The notes under the pieces are model-generated. The model was given only the letters and a program-made list of their open reading frames with translations, ran no database searches and was not told where the DNA came from. Below are positions 31,865-43,449 of a stretch of 64,000 nucleotides of DNA, piece by piece (positions within the stretch are counted from its first letter, which is position 1; every line of letters starts with the position of its first letter). The stretch is taken from positions 7,089,501 to 7,153,500 of the forward strand of contig NC_092648.1 in NCBI RefSeq assembly GCF_032118995.1, given 5' to 3'. Origin of the DNA: Asterias amurensis (lineage: Eukaryota; Echinodermata; Asteroidea; Forcipulatida; Asteriidae). Made by a program: the position numbers and the translations under genes.

Positions 31865-34800
31865 TTATATGAAGGAATCGCTCCAGTCTCTCAAGCAGTT
31901 GTAACAATCTGTTGCACACTTGGTGTTTGTAGAAGCTGTTTCCATTAACCAATCGATGAAGAGATCTTTGTCTTTATTCAACACAAGAAACTGCCCCAGG
32001 ACATTGTACGCCTAAATAGAGAGATTGAAGAAAACAGAACAGAACAGAATCAATGAAAGGTAGTTGTACTGGAAGCTGCATAAATTAACAAAGACAAAAG
32101 CTTTTAAAATATAATTATTACTTGTAATAAAGTCACGTTTTTCATGGGAGTTTGAGAGACATTGTAGGGGATTGAAGGGTAGCAGGTATTGGCAGGGTGG
32201 AGGGCATTCATCCCATGTGCAAACTGCTTATTTTGCCAAGAGGAGGCACCAGTACCGATGCTGCATGTTTTCTGTACGCCCTAGATTACATGCCATTTTA
32301 AGATGGTCTCAGTTGGTGAGAAGTGTGTTCCTTTTGCTTTTTCTTTTCCCATTTTAATAGAGCAATTGTGCTATCAACGCATCACGTGACCTGAGATGGG
32401 TATTACACATCAACAAACACGGCGTACTGCATATCAACATGCGTTAAAAAGACATGATAATTGTTGTATTTGTTTGAACAATCTAGTCTTTTCTTTCTCA
32501 AAATCACTGAAGAATGTTCTGGAGTTTGTACCATGAGACCTTTTCAAGAAACTCCTCAAATGTTTTCTCTTACAACAAATTTATCAACATTAATTTCATC
32601 CAACTGTCATGAGTGCCTTTGAACAATTTTGGTTTATTTTGGCGCTATATAAATTCCCTCTTGATTGATTGATTGGGGGGGGCTAATCATCCTTATTGCA
32701 GCTATTTTAGAGCTGAATTGCGAAGGATGCGGCTGCAACGTGTTCGAGAAGCAGGCATGCAAGGGCGCCTTTTGCTGCCAGCCAAATCAACCCATTATGA
32801 CCAAGGAGCACGGAAAGTGTTTGATTTTTCCCTAGGGAGGAAAACAAGATGGTCTGGAAAACCCTCGTGGCACAGCAGAGAACTCAACTTACATTAGCAC
32901 TGGCAGGAAATCGAACCGGGGTGGCCTTGGTGAGAGGCGAGCGCTTTATGCACAAGCCAACCATGCCATTGATTGATTGAAGGACCTTGAGGTATATTTC
33001 TCAAAATCTTTAAGATCCTCAACAGTAGCAGCAGGTTTTCACACAGTCAATTTTGATAGTGACACCAGCATTGCTATTGCAACAAAGCATATGTGCCAAT
33101 TCTAGATTACTACAGAACCAGATAGCTAAGATTCATTTTATCAATGGGTGCGTTCGTTTAGCTTCCCCGGGTCGACCCCGGTGTGTGGCGTATTTTTTTT
33201 TCCCAGGACGGACGTGTGCAGATAATTACCCACGTTCGTCCTGGAAAAAAAACATGCCACACACGGGGGTCGACCCAGGGAAGCTAAACGAACGCACCCT
33301 ATGTGTCCCTAAGTCTACTTGCCGCTAAAGCAAAGTCTGATGTCACAAAACTAATCAATACATGGTGATATTAGAAACGCATCTTAATCAACTAAACCTG
33401 GACGGAACACTTACAGTAAAGTGTTATTAAAGTCACCTGGAAGTGGTATTTTGTCAAAATAAAGCTTTTGTCACTAAAAAATATGTGTCTTGGTGAGTGG
33501 AATCTATGTTATAAAAGCGCTTAAATCGCATGGGCGCCGCCATGTTGTTTTCACGTTAAGTGGTGCCCGCACCCTGCTAAAATGATGCGTCCTGGGGTCA
33601 ATTTCGGGGTACCCGTGGGTTGGGGATATGTGTTGTTTGTGACATCACAGTCAAAGCGCGAGCGTGTATAATTTGTGATTGAGTGCAGGCGTCCTTTGTG
33701 ATGTCACAGTCACAGCGCGAGCGTCCAGTAACTTCGCGCGTACAGTAAAGAACAATGCATGGGATTGAGGCACGACGACAGGACGAAGGCTGGTGGTGGG
33801 GGGGGGGTTATTAGAGCACGTTGTGGGACAGGGAGAAGGAAGGGGCACACAGTGTGGTACGTTTTTTGGAAGGGGCGGGGGAACGACCAAAAAAGAAGGG
33901 AACATATTAAAAGGGCTGGGAAAATTATACGGAAAGGGAAAAAGAAAAAGGGACTAATGATGACATTGGACAGGGGAAAATAAATTGGACAGAGGAAAAT
34001 ACACGAAACGGAGAACCACCTGATTGGCGGGACCCGCACGGAATGGGCAAAGTTATGGGCCGGCAAAAAGTGCAAAGAACAATTCACGGGAATGCACTGT
34101 AGTGCTTACAATACATCAGCGTTTGGTTGTCCACAAAAGTGTGTCGGCAATGTCAAGCCTTGGCATGATCACAAGAAGGCCACCATTGTGTGCTTAAAAT
34201 CCTTCCCTTTCACCATTCAAACTGATGCAGAGCAGGGCTGTATGTCATTGCTCCTCTCTCTTTACTCGACCACCATTCTTTCTCTCAGCAGCAACAATCT
34301 TCAACCTAAGATAACCATCAATGTCTGTATGAATGACAAACATTTCAATCTTACCCGCCTGCATCACTTTGTCTGCAGTAAACCTCTTCCGAGTATGCGG
34401 ATGATTGCGCTATAGTTGCACACACTGAGGCTGGTCTATAATCCACTCTGAATCTATACTCACATGCAAACAAAACATTAGGGGCTGTCTCTCAACATAA
34501 ACAAGCTACTACATGTAGGTGCTCAATCAACCTGCTGCTGGCCACCTCTCACATGCGCCTAAGATGTTCACCGGTAGACAGGAACAGGAAAGTGTGGAGC
34601 ACTTAACCAGTCACCTGTCTCAGAAGGCCAACATTTAATGTGCAAGCTATGGAAGACGAAGATGTGCTTAATAATCATAATCCATTCAGTGTTGTAGTTA
34701 TCCCTAGGCTTTCAACTAATGGCTCTAGTGTTAAACAATGATGATCTCTGAACTCTAAGCAGTCATTGGAACAATAACATTCCTGTAATCTTTCTCATCT

Positions 34801-37800
34801 CCCTGGGCTGCCATGGAGCTCCAAAAGCAACTTTCAAACACAATATCAACCTACACCTGGGCGGAAAAAAGGAAGAAGGAACAAATTCCAAAATCATATG
34901 CTGACACAGCTCTAACCAATTTCAATGTGACAACGAGAGAAACTCGGCAAAACCAATACAAATATCTTGACATTAAGCAGATGGCAAACCGTGCAGGCTT
35001 ATTTGGACTGTGCACTTTGTTCTCTATAAAGTATTAAAAATGCCTCTGAAGAAAAGACTTGATGATAAGCCATTGATCCATGGACTAGGGGTGCCAGACA
35101 CACATTTTCTTCACATAGACCTACCAGTGTTACGAACATTGGGCCGAATAAATAAAAACTAGCATTTGCTCTTACTAGCCTTTTACTTAAATCCTTATAA
35201 ATAAAAGCCTTAATATCGCTAGTAATTGGTCGAACTAGTTGGTAAAAGCAATGCTTGACGGACTCTTCTTATTGAGATGTAAATAAAACCGACATTTTAC
35301 TATTACCTGTATAGTTTCACAAGATACTAGACCGTATAAAGGCCAGCATTAACAAATTTTGATAAGTTTAAGATCAGGCATGAGAATTTGCCCAAATCTC
35401 TATAAATAACCTTTTACTGGAAAAACACCATTTACTTGAACGGATTAGTAAATGGTCAGAGAAAAGCACAATAGCGGGGTATTCAGGAGTATAACAATAG
35501 AGGCATGGACTCGCTGATCAATAGCGATTAACTGAAATGCAGGCGGGGCAGTTTCCACTTAGTCAAATTTTTGGTTGCGGCAGTGGCTATGATGAGGAAA
35601 CAGCCAGCCTCTCCACGCCAGAGCTCCAGAGATTGGTACTTTTAGAGCAATTAAAGTACACAACAAATTTATAAGTAACATTTATAGTTGGATCATTGGG
35701 CCAAGGGAAAAATAACCCTTTAATACTGACCCGATACCGAGCCATAAATGCAACATTGTTGTTCAAGTAAAATCTTAAGCTCCTCATACAGTAGCTTGTA
35801 AAAATACAAGTTATTGCTACAGTATGTTAGTAAAATGTCGTTTTTATTTATATGTCTATAAGTGAAAGGTAATCCCGCGAGCAAAATGTTCATGCCTGAT
35901 CTTTTACTTTTCAGTCTTCTTGCTAATGCTGGACCTTTAACTTGATAAGTAATTGCTAGTTTTTATTTATTCAGCCCATTGTCTTGGCTGATGAGAAGCA
36001 AGACAAGTATGACAGAGAATCAGAGATGACAGACAGTTCCATGCAGATGAATTGCTGCTCCCAATAAGCCACAGACAATGGGTCGACCACTGGTGCACAA
36101 AAGTTGCTACCTCTGACCAGATATTAGGTTGCCACTGAGAGTTACCAAGCTTTATAATCGTTATTGTTTGAAGCCCTTCTATGCTTCAGTGTATAGGCCC
36201 TATCTATTTAGCTTTTGCACATTTTTCTGCAATAAAGTAAGCACAAAACTTTTGTTTTAAACTTTATTACACATTAGGCCTGGGCGAATTATTTGAATAT
36301 CCGGTTAATGGCGAATAGGTTTTCCTATCCATAACCGCGAATGCCTTTTTTTTCTTAACCGGATATCCGCATAGGGTGCGAATACCTATTTATAAACCGG
36401 ATAGTTCTGTAATTACAACCAAGTAACCAGATATTCTTTTAATATCCGAATAGCCGCGGACGTCGGGCGACAACTGATAGGAATGTTTTGTCTGAATCCT
36501 TATGAAACTTCTATTAAGACAGCATAAATTAAGTACTCAACTATGCTCACCTCCGTGAGGAGTTAAAACAATGACATTTCTGATGTACCGTATTTTCCTG
36601 CGGATAAGACGCGTCTTATCTGACTTATTAGACCCCAAAAACATCGATGCGTCTTATCTTTCGGTGCGCCTTGTCTGCCGACGATTGATTTTTTTTAATG
36701 ATCACTGCGTGAAACAAAAAATACCTTCATGTCCAGTTCAAATCAACGATCTTTGTGTGAAGAATCTTTACTCAATAATGCGGTCGAACAAGGCTATTCA
36801 GACACTGTGACCGTATTTTCGTTCGAACAATGCCGCAATCCCCCAGACGGTCCAATTATTCCAACAATGCTGCAACGTGTTTATTCCCCATGACCGTGCT
36901 TTCATTCCATTAATGCCGCAATGCGTCTAGCTTTCGGTCCAACGGACGTCGGCAGTGTACAAACGTTTTTCTGTGTGGCCGGGTATTCGTTCCGAAAACG
37001 ATTGACAGTCAATAACTTCATACAAACGTCATTCACCCAACCGCTATTGTGTGGTAAACTTTGAGGGTTTATTTTATTTTATTGCTTCAAAACTTCGGGT
37101 AGGAACGGTTGTTAAAATCATGGTTGCCCTTGCATGAAACTTGCCTGTAAAATCAACGATGTCCAAGTTCAGACTCGAAAATCTCTCAAAACGACACAGA
37201 AAATTAGCCCCAAAACGCAACCGTTCCGAGGTCTGTAAATTTAATCACGCAACACAAAAGCAGATATCACGCCTATAGTCGTTGTTACTGCGAGTGTGAC
37301 AATAAATACAAGAAACATTGAACGCTAGAGGGCGTTTTGAAACATTGTAATAGACCTTTTCGCAAATATCGGGGCGCGCGCGTAAAGCTTGGAATTAGGT
37401 GCATTGTGGTCTAGCTGGTAGCAAAATTTGATTCATATCTATCCCACAATGCACCTCATTCAACAGTCTGCGCTTGCGCATTGGTATTTGCGATAAGGTC
37501 TATAGCGTGGGGTTAAACGCCCTCTATTGGTAAAAAATACGTGAACCAGCAATAAACGCATTGAGACAAGACTCGACGTGTCTGGGCTAGACTGCGCCCC
37601 TGTCTTTATCCGGAAGGTCCCTGCCGCTAGATCCAGTGATTCCCTTTGGATACAATGAACGTGCAGCGATATAGATGCCCAATAGTCACTGCTCTCAAGT
37701 CCGCAATGGAATTTGACTGCATTATGTTGGCTATGTCTGGGCATGCTTGGGATCCGCACAGTCACGTGGGAATTTAGGCGCATTTCCAGGCAGCGCAAAT

Positions 37801-40557
37801 GCGACGGCTTAGCGCAACCCGTCGGCGAACATCGTTCAATACGGTGCCCACGTGGTCTCCAACATCTGTTGTGCAGTTTCGAGATTGAGCAGCGCAATCC
37901 ACTGTGTACATGTGCATATTAATGTGCATGCAGCGACATCCCAGCCGGAGGATACATTACTACACCCACACGCTACGTCCGTCTGTCGTTGCAATGTATG
38001 TTTATCAGCAAGGACCCTCGTAGTTTGTGGGGACGTCGGATGGATGTGTCCAGGGAGGCATTGTGTTCATGTTGTTAATAAAATTAACTTCAGACAGTGC
38101 GTGGACCATGGTTTCTGCCCGCTGATTGGGCCGAACTTTATGTTGTTTACAATATACAACGTTGGCTGATAGGATAAAGGTCGGTATACGTAGGTTCTCA
38201 AAAGCCCTTTTCACACGAGAGCCGAAGACCAACGTCCCTTGTTGTGGGCGCCAGTCGTCTGTCACAAAGGTTGTTTGCGATTTCATGACCAACATTCACA
38301 CGACCACGCACATTGCGTTCCCGACGTCCCTTGTTTATGCGAGATCGCATTGTGGGTTGTTTATCAGTTCGCTGGTGCTCTGTCAGTGTCCCGTGCAATG
38401 TCATGTGTTTGCTTTAGGTTACCATCGATCATTTTTTGGCGCAGCAATGTGTTTTCCAGGCATAAGAATCTTCCGGATTTTTCACCTTAAAATAATGTGT
38501 TCTCCGAGTTCATTCAGTGTAAATTTAAATTAAAAAACGAGAGATAAGCGAGAGGGTTTGCGTCCACACCACTATTTTTTGCGTGCGTTAAAAGACGCTC
38601 AGAGTGTTTCTCGATCGGATTCAACCCTTGCTAGATGTTGACGTCGGCAGAGTATGCATGTGTGGAGAATTTGCGGCGAAATACATGTACTTCAATTGTA
38701 CAGCGATTGATCACAACCAAATTCTTACTACCTCCTGTAATAGAGTAAGGAAAAGTCCTACTTGTGTTTTGTATGTGCAGTGCGCGCGATGTGTATGCTT
38801 TCGTTGAACATCAAAAGGACTGACTGTCAAGTCTATCTGCACACGTGTGTTTACAGATTTTCTTTCCCGTTTTTGATGCAATCAAAATGACACTGGGTAG
38901 TCGTTACATGTTTTGCAACGTCAAGCCGTTTGGATATCAAAGAAATTGACAAAATGATAACAAATAAACGATTTCTCAGCGTCCCGACTCCAAAGATGAA
39001 TGTATCCGAAAGCATTTTATTTGAAATTGCAAGCGGAAAGGCCAGATTCAAGGCTTTCTTGATCGGAAGCTTCTTGGTCATAGAAACAAATTTTGACTTT
39101 GAGGAAAGCATAAAATAAACTAATTTTCAATTTGTGCTGCCGACACCATTTTGTTGGATGTGGAATATACGAACTTTCTCCATCAGGTAATGACGTGTAC
39201 TGCTTAAAAGTTTGTGCGTAAAGAAACCCCATGGTTTGTGCATGCATGATCGTTGTGCGATCACCGAGGACCTTTGTAATCTACTGTGTGTCGTTTCACA
39301 CGAGTGACTCGGCGATTCTAAACAGGGTTGCGATTTTTTGGAGGAGGTCTTGATCCCGGTTGTTTATTACGCGGGTCCCTGGCGATTTCATCACTCGGAT
39401 TCATTTCACACGACGCAAATTTGTGATTATATAACGGGAATGCGATTTCGTTCCCAACGACCATGGTTTAGAAAGCTCGTGTGAAACGGGCTAAAGGCAA
39501 CAAATTACGTCTTTGTGTCAATGTACCGACAACGGGTGGCGCCAGGTGTTCTTTTGTTTGCGGTTAAACGTGCGCCTTGTGCGGTGGTGCGCCTTGTCTG
39601 CTGACGTTTTAATTTTTTTTTGTCATTTTAGCGTCCTGCGCCTTGTCCGCCGAGCGTCTTATCCGCAGGAAAATACGGTAATTTGTTCAAAGATTACGAA
39701 AGTTTTCCTTCACGTAGAGTCAATCAAGATCAAAAGAAAAAGCAAATCGCCATCTTTAAATTAGATCCGGTTATTTTTATGAATGAGCTGAGTGACACTG
39801 TCTAAAACTAATATCAATCTGCCCATACGATCTCATTCACAAACAAACAGCGCCCTCTAGCAGCAAAAAAAAAATACTTTTTTTATATATTTTTTTAAAA
39901 TAGCGCCCTCTAGCGGCAAAAAAAATATTTGAATATCCGGTTAATTTCGGATAGTTGACCAGCAGTATCCGAATATCAAAATTTCACTATTCGCCCAGCT
40001 CTAGTACACAAACAGCTCACCGGCAGCTGCCCTGCCTACTATTCCACATGTAAGACACTCTGAGCTGTTTGTTGTGGTTTCTGCAGACCGTATTGTTCCT
40101 ACCATCATACGTGCAATGTACACGTACACAGTAATGGCAACATCATTCAAAAGATAAATTCAATAAACTCAACTTGTAACACAGAAAACGAATCACAATC
40201 AAAGTTATCTTAGGATTTCTAGGTTGGACCAAAAATCTTGTGAATTTCCTTAGCACAGTGAGAAGTGAATCATCATCGTATTGCGAGATTGCTAAAAGAT
40301 CAAATCTGTTAACTGCAATTAGGAAATTTAAGGAGATCCAAGAAAAAATCCAGATATCAAAGATATCTTGAATCACTACCCCGGATACAAAAGATATACA
40401 TATATATTTCAGTGTTTACCTTTTCAAAGCCTTCTGCTCGTAACCTTTCTCCATATTTGGGTCCAATACCTCCCAGTTCTGTCACTAACTTGTCTCCCAT
40501 TGGCTCACTCACAAACTGCTTGTGCTTCTTAGTGGTTGTCTGTGCTCCATCAGCCAT
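31865..40557 (-). CDS. BANF1: Barrier-to-autointegration factor BAF (complete, two coding exons)
   Basis: Exon 40557-40420 (46 codons, donor AAG|GTAAAC) joins exon 32011-31865 (48 codons plus stop, acceptor ATTTAG) in phase 0, giving 94 residues. BAF is a small homodimeric DNA-bridging chromatin protein that binds LEM-domain proteins and lamin and rebuilds the nuclear envelope after mitosis. Visible landmarks are FVSEPMGDKLVTELGGIG, the helix-hairpin-helix around GGIGPKYGERLRAEGF, and KAYNVLGQFLVLNKDKDLF, nearly identical to the vertebrate protein. The N-terminus is about four residues longer than human BAF (89 aa). The C-terminal third is diverged but keeps the DCYNCLRDW pattern. The 8.4 kb intron is mostly nested transposons. 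Confidence 0.95.
32600..32678 (+). mobile_element. LINE 3' terminus with ATTG tail
   Basis: tggcgctatataaattccct plus ttgattgattgattg matches the 3' end style of the element at 13636-13852. The coding part upstream is not recognisable. Confidence 0.6.
32880..32960 (-). mobile_element. tRNA-like SINE head, minus strand
   Basis: The reverse complement reads like a degraded tRNA: an A-box-like gcatggttggcttgtgc, then gcgctcgcctctcacc, and a B-box ggttcgatttcctg. There is no intact anticodon arm, and it sits 200 bp from a LINE-type tail. Confidence 0.45.
33147..33298. mobile_element. 152-bp GGTGCG-ended palindromic MITE
   Basis: ggtgcgttcgtttagcttcc pairs perfectly with ggaagctaaacgaacgcacc, and the pairing continues through the gggtcgacccc and gtgtgtggc blocks. 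Flanks CAATG and CTATG agree in four of five bases, like the 5-bp duplications of the 28694 and 42566 elements. Confidence 0.87.
33304..34094. other. BANF1 intron stretch without clear features
   Basis: It holds a direct repeat containing atcacagtca and agcgcgagcgt (33644-33665 and 33702-33724) and purine-rich sequence at 33830-33985. No exon or known repeat was recognised. Confidence 0.4.
34095..34440 (+). mobile_element. Non-LTR reverse transcriptase fragment
   Basis: The frame reads GCPQKCVGNVKPWHDHKKA, then FPFTIQTDAEQGC, resembling the HDGM..FPVTNGVKQGCVL segment of another LINE clade than the CR1-like copies in this window. The motif is degraded (V-K-Q-G-C replaced) and the frame soon stops. 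Confidence 0.5.
34441..35136. other. BANF1 intron stretch
   Basis: A 74-residue frame at 34813-35037 with ..TYTWAEKRKKEQIPKSYAD.. has no family I recognise. It may be the eroded tail of the LINE at 34095. Nothing else was identified. Confidence 0.35.
35137..35981. mobile_element. 845-bp inverted-repeat element (cattgggccgaataaataaa ends)
   Basis: cattgggccgaataaataaa plus aactagca at the left pairs with tgctagtt plus tttatttattcagcccattg at the right. Pairing resumes inside at ggccagcatta/taatgctggacc and agatcaggcatga/tcatgcctgatct. No transposase frame. Confidence 0.75.
37351..37502. mobile_element. 152-bp MITE (tagaccttttcgcaaata ends)
   Basis: tagaccttttcgcaaata is matched by tatttgcgataaggtcta with one mismatch. 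A second pair, aggtgcattgtgg/cccacaatgcacct, lies inside. It is nested in the 36586-39680 element. Confidence 0.82.
38203..39492. mobile_element. 1.29 kb element with gcccttttcacacgag ends, third level
   Basis: gcccttttcacacgag (38204-38219) pairs with ctcgtgtgaaacgggc (39476-39491), one mismatch. Sub-terminal blocks with tcacacgac motifs are present on both sides. The interior has no domain I recognise. Confidence 0.75.
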
Positions 40558-40662
40558 AATTTTAGCAAGTCACCTAAATATAATGTGTAAATATCACGAA
40601 TAAACGTTTACACATAAATTTAACCATTTCTTGTCCCTGATGCAGGTGATTAACTTACATTC
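40558..40662 (-). promoter_or_regulatory. Candidate BANF1 5' UTR with a short intron
   Basis: On the minus strand a donor gtaagt (40658-40653) and an acceptor atatttag ending at 40574 would define an intron of about 85 nt. That leaves a 16-nt leader before the ATG. The upstream non-coding exon would lie at the edge of the repeat at 40665-41202. This is a sequence prediction only. Confidence 0.4.
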
Positions 40663-40664
40663 AC

Positions 40665-41202
40665 AAATACCTCAGACAGTTTCGCTATTCCTATTGATGG
40701 AGAGCGCGTCACGTGGGTGTGTATAGACCTTTGTTTATGACCAGTAAAAAGTGTTGAAACATGGGCGTGACACATAAGCTTGCACCTGTTGTTATAAGAC
40801 AGTTACTTCATTCCCATTGGTCGAGAGCAACGGCTGAAACAGTTGTGGCACATCACGCAATACGCGCGACGCGCACAACATTCCCTTATAAGGAGTTGTT
40901 TACCCGAGGGCCTTGACTGGGCCTTACCATTTCATAGCTGGAGGGTAGTTGTGTTGAAAGAAATCATTGAACAATTATAATTTTTGCATTTATTTTACTT
41001 TTTGACCAAAAAGTGTTGATGTTTTTTGACCGAAAAGGTATTTATGAATGGGAATCAAAGTGTGTTGAATCTGTTTTCAACTAGTGGTTTAAACCCGCCG
41101 AGGCCTGGTTCTTGATAATTTACCTCGGTCTTGGTAAAAACCAGTCCTCGTTGGGATTAAACCACTAGTTGAAAACCTCTTCAACACACATTGATTCCCT
41201 TG
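40665..41202. mobile_element. Repeat family X, copy 1, at the BANF1 start
   Basis: It starts acctcagacagtttcgctat plus tcctattgatggagagcgcg and tcacgtgggtgtg. It contains two CCAAT-type sites and a CACGTG box, and ends in a 180-bp palindrome (tcaactagtggtttaaaccc/gggattaaaccactagttga). An inverted full copy lies at 43450-44000. Related copies occur at 57180-57668 and 59119-59230. Confidence 0.85.
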
Positions 41203-41237
41203 TACTTTGTACTAGTGGTGGTGCAGTGCAGGTGACA

Positions 41238-42010
41238 TTATACAATTATTGCACGCTGCGACAGGGTCCATGGCGTTTTGTACAACTGAGGAGGAAAATG
41301 GCACCCGAGGTGAAGCCGAGGGTGACATTTTCCCACTGAGGGTGAACAAAACCCATGCATTCGTCACAGCGTGCAACAATTAATTTGTTATACCTTGGTA
41401 ACATTATTATTTTTCTTCTTTAAGTTCTGTTGTCATCTTCAAATATGACAGAGTATGCAGCATAGCAGACGAAAAGTTGTTCAAATAAAACAGTTCTCCA
41501 CTGTTCCCGCGACCTGCGGGTGTTTCGTACACAGCGATGGATCATCAATTTGACCAGTTAACAAAAATCATGTTATTCTCTGCGCTGTGCAGCCATGGTA
41601 CATTATAAAACAATTGTTGCACGCTGTGATGGGGTCCATGGCCTTTTGTACACATGGGGGGGGGGGGAGAATGGCACACGAGGAGAAGCCGAGGGTGCCA
41701 TTTACCCAAGAGGGGGCGGCGAGGGTGTACAAAATCCATGAACCCCAAATCAGTGTGCAACAACTGTTTTGTTATACCTTGGTAACATGATTATTCCTCT
41801 TCTCAAAGTTATGTTGTCATCAAACATTATAACGACGGAGTATGCATAGTTTAATCGGCGAACAGTTGTTCAAATAAGAAACCTATCTTCACTGTTCCCT
41901 CGAACCCGTGGTCATTTCATACTAAGCGCTGGAAATCGACCAACGTTGGGAACGTTCACGTTGATGTGCACCGATTAACATCACTCATGTTACCCGCCGC
42001 GCTGTGCAGC
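41238..42010. repeat. Tandem duplication of a palindromic element plus flank
   Basis: Two copies of a hairpin-like element (41238-41394 and 41603-41778) share ttgcacgctg, ggtccatggc, gaagccgagggtg and a ttgttatacc end. Each is followed by about 220 bp of related flank ending gcgctgtgcagccatg (41580-41596, 41998-42013). So a unit of about 380-410 bp is duplicated in tandem. Confidence 0.75.
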
Positions 42011-42043
42011 CATGATCCATGTGTATTTGTTGTACGGCACGTG

Positions 42044-42160
42044 ATTGGTTCTCGACCAAACAAACTTCACAGTATCTTACCGAGGTATAACAAGCAATTT
42101 TGTATCGTGTTTGGTTCTCGACCAATGAAACTTCACAAATTGTAACCGAGGTATAACAAA
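42044..42160. repeat. Two tandem copies of a 65-70 bp unit
   Basis: ttggttctcgaccaa, aaacttcaca and accgaggtataacaa occur twice in the same order at about 68-bp spacing. Confidence 0.75.
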
Positions 42161-42560
42161 CATGGGTGGTACCACCAACCGCAGTATGGCTGGTGAAGGA
42201 GTCCGATTCCCTGATGTGTTGTCTACAGTGAGGCATTTGGAGATGTTGGAACACCTGAAAGTTCCCTGTGGTAAAGGGGGGATTAACATTATCATTAATG
42301 GGAGGGACTTCTGCTCGGACAATAAGATCCCTGAGACCTGTACAGTAGTTGAAGCCGATCTGATGTGTGAAGAATATGATGGTTAGAAATGGTAATTTTA
42401 TGAATACGAGGAGGTGAGGGGTGGAAAGTGACAACAAAAGGAACTTTCCCCTTTGAACTCTGTTGTTGCTTGGGTCCTATGGAAAGTACTGACTTGACTT
42501 TCTGGATTGCTTGATGGACTGCTAGGGAGCTACATGTACACTTATTTGACCCACTGGAAA
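42161..42560. other. Unassigned stretch with a 74-residue frame
   Basis: A plus-strand frame at 42162-42386 starts MGGTTNRSMAGEGVRF and has no family I recognise. Surrounding sequence is repetitive, so it is probably not a gene. Confidence 0.3.
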
Positions 42561-42565
42561 CAAGG

Positions 42566-42922
42566 GGTGCATTCCACTTGGGCAAACGTTGTGCCAACGC
42601 TTGCGCACAGTCACCAACAACTTAGAGTGGAATGAGTTGTGCGCCACCACTGTTGGCCATCATTGCCGACCTTAGGCGAGTGGTTTTTAAAATGTCATGT
42701 ACATAATTACAGTGTGTTTTCAGTAGTTGATAATGCAGATTTGAAATAAACAAAGTTAAATAGTTGATGTTTTGATGTACAAAAGTACAGTTAAAAACAA
42801 TATTTAAAAAAAAACCTATGTTAACGTACGGTGACGCCATCTTCATTTCAGGGCGCTGCCATATTGACATCATGAAGTTTGCACGAGCAGTTTGCTTTAC
42901 GCTTGGGCGAGTGGAATGCACC
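42566..42922. mobile_element. 357-bp GGTGCATT-ended MITE with CAAGG duplication
   Basis: ggtgcattccacttgggc is matched by gcttgggcgagtggaatgcacc with a few mismatches. Both sides carry CAAGG (42561-42565, 42923-42927). It has the same GGTGC start and 5-bp duplication as the elements at 28694 and 33147. Confidence 0.85.
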
Positions 42923-42929
42923 CAAGGTG

Positions 42930-43278
42930 TTTCTTTAACTTGGTGAATCCTAACATGCATAAAATGGCAAACCTGCGAAAATTTTGGATCAATTGCCTAT
43001 TGGTCATCGAATTTGCAAGAGAATAATAAAAGAAAAACACCCTGTTGCATTACTGTACACTGTACTTTGTGTGCTTTCAAATGCATGATAAAAGGCTTCA
43101 GCTGAAGTTCTTTATTTACGTGAGAGATGACCTCTTTCTCAAAAACTGTGATACTTCAGAGGGAGCCGTTTCTCACAGTGTTTGACTTCTCAGCAGCTCT
43201 CCTTTGCTCATTAACAAATAAGTTTTTTATGGCAACAATTATTTTGAGTAATTACCAATAGTGTCCAGTGGCATTAAT
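42930..43278. mobile_element. MITE family A, 5'-truncated copy
   Basis: The body motifs atgcataaaatggcaaacct, gagggagccgtttctcacag and caatagtgtccagtggcatt follow the family A order. The first 50 bp are lost. Confidence 0.8.
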
Positions 43279-43449
43279 AAGTTCCTGTGGGTGGTGGATA
43301 AAATCAGGGTTCCAAAGTCGGAATCATTTAAACAGATTCTAAGTTATTGACAAACACAGGTACTCAGAGTAGATCAAGTAAAGGGCTGTAGGCTACTTGT
43401 ACTAGCTAGTACTACTAGTTTTTAAAATATTTTTAAATTTATCTTAATA

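Larger units (their letters stand above)
36586..39680. mobile_element. 3.1 kb element with taccgtattttcctgcggat ends, second level
   Basis: The termini at 36586-36611 and 39655-39680 are perfect inverted repeats for 26 bp (inner end aagacg). Next to them the word gcgccttgtctgc(c/t)gacg recurs on both sides (36666 and 39589) in the same orientation. The interior reading frames are broken and no transposase was recognised. Superfamily unknown. Confidence 0.8.
36275..40003. mobile_element. hAT-like element, outermost of a three-level nest
   Basis: taggcctgggcgaat at the left and attcgcccagctcta at the right are imperfect inverted repeats of hAT type, followed inside by paired blocks with gaatatccggttaat. 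Flanking octamers TTACACAT and GTACACAA agree in six of eight positions, as expected for an old 8-bp duplication. No hAT transposase is visible. Two further elements lie inside it. Confidence 0.7.

Noticed and set aside
37460..37897. A 145-residue minus-strand frame inside the nested elements, considered as a Harbinger-type nuclease
   Set aside because: Only a vague LHN-like motif; no catalytic residues could be placed.
42162..42386. MGGTTNRSMAGEG... frame as a possible exon
   Set aside because: No known family, no convincing splice sites with a neighbour, and repeats on both sides.
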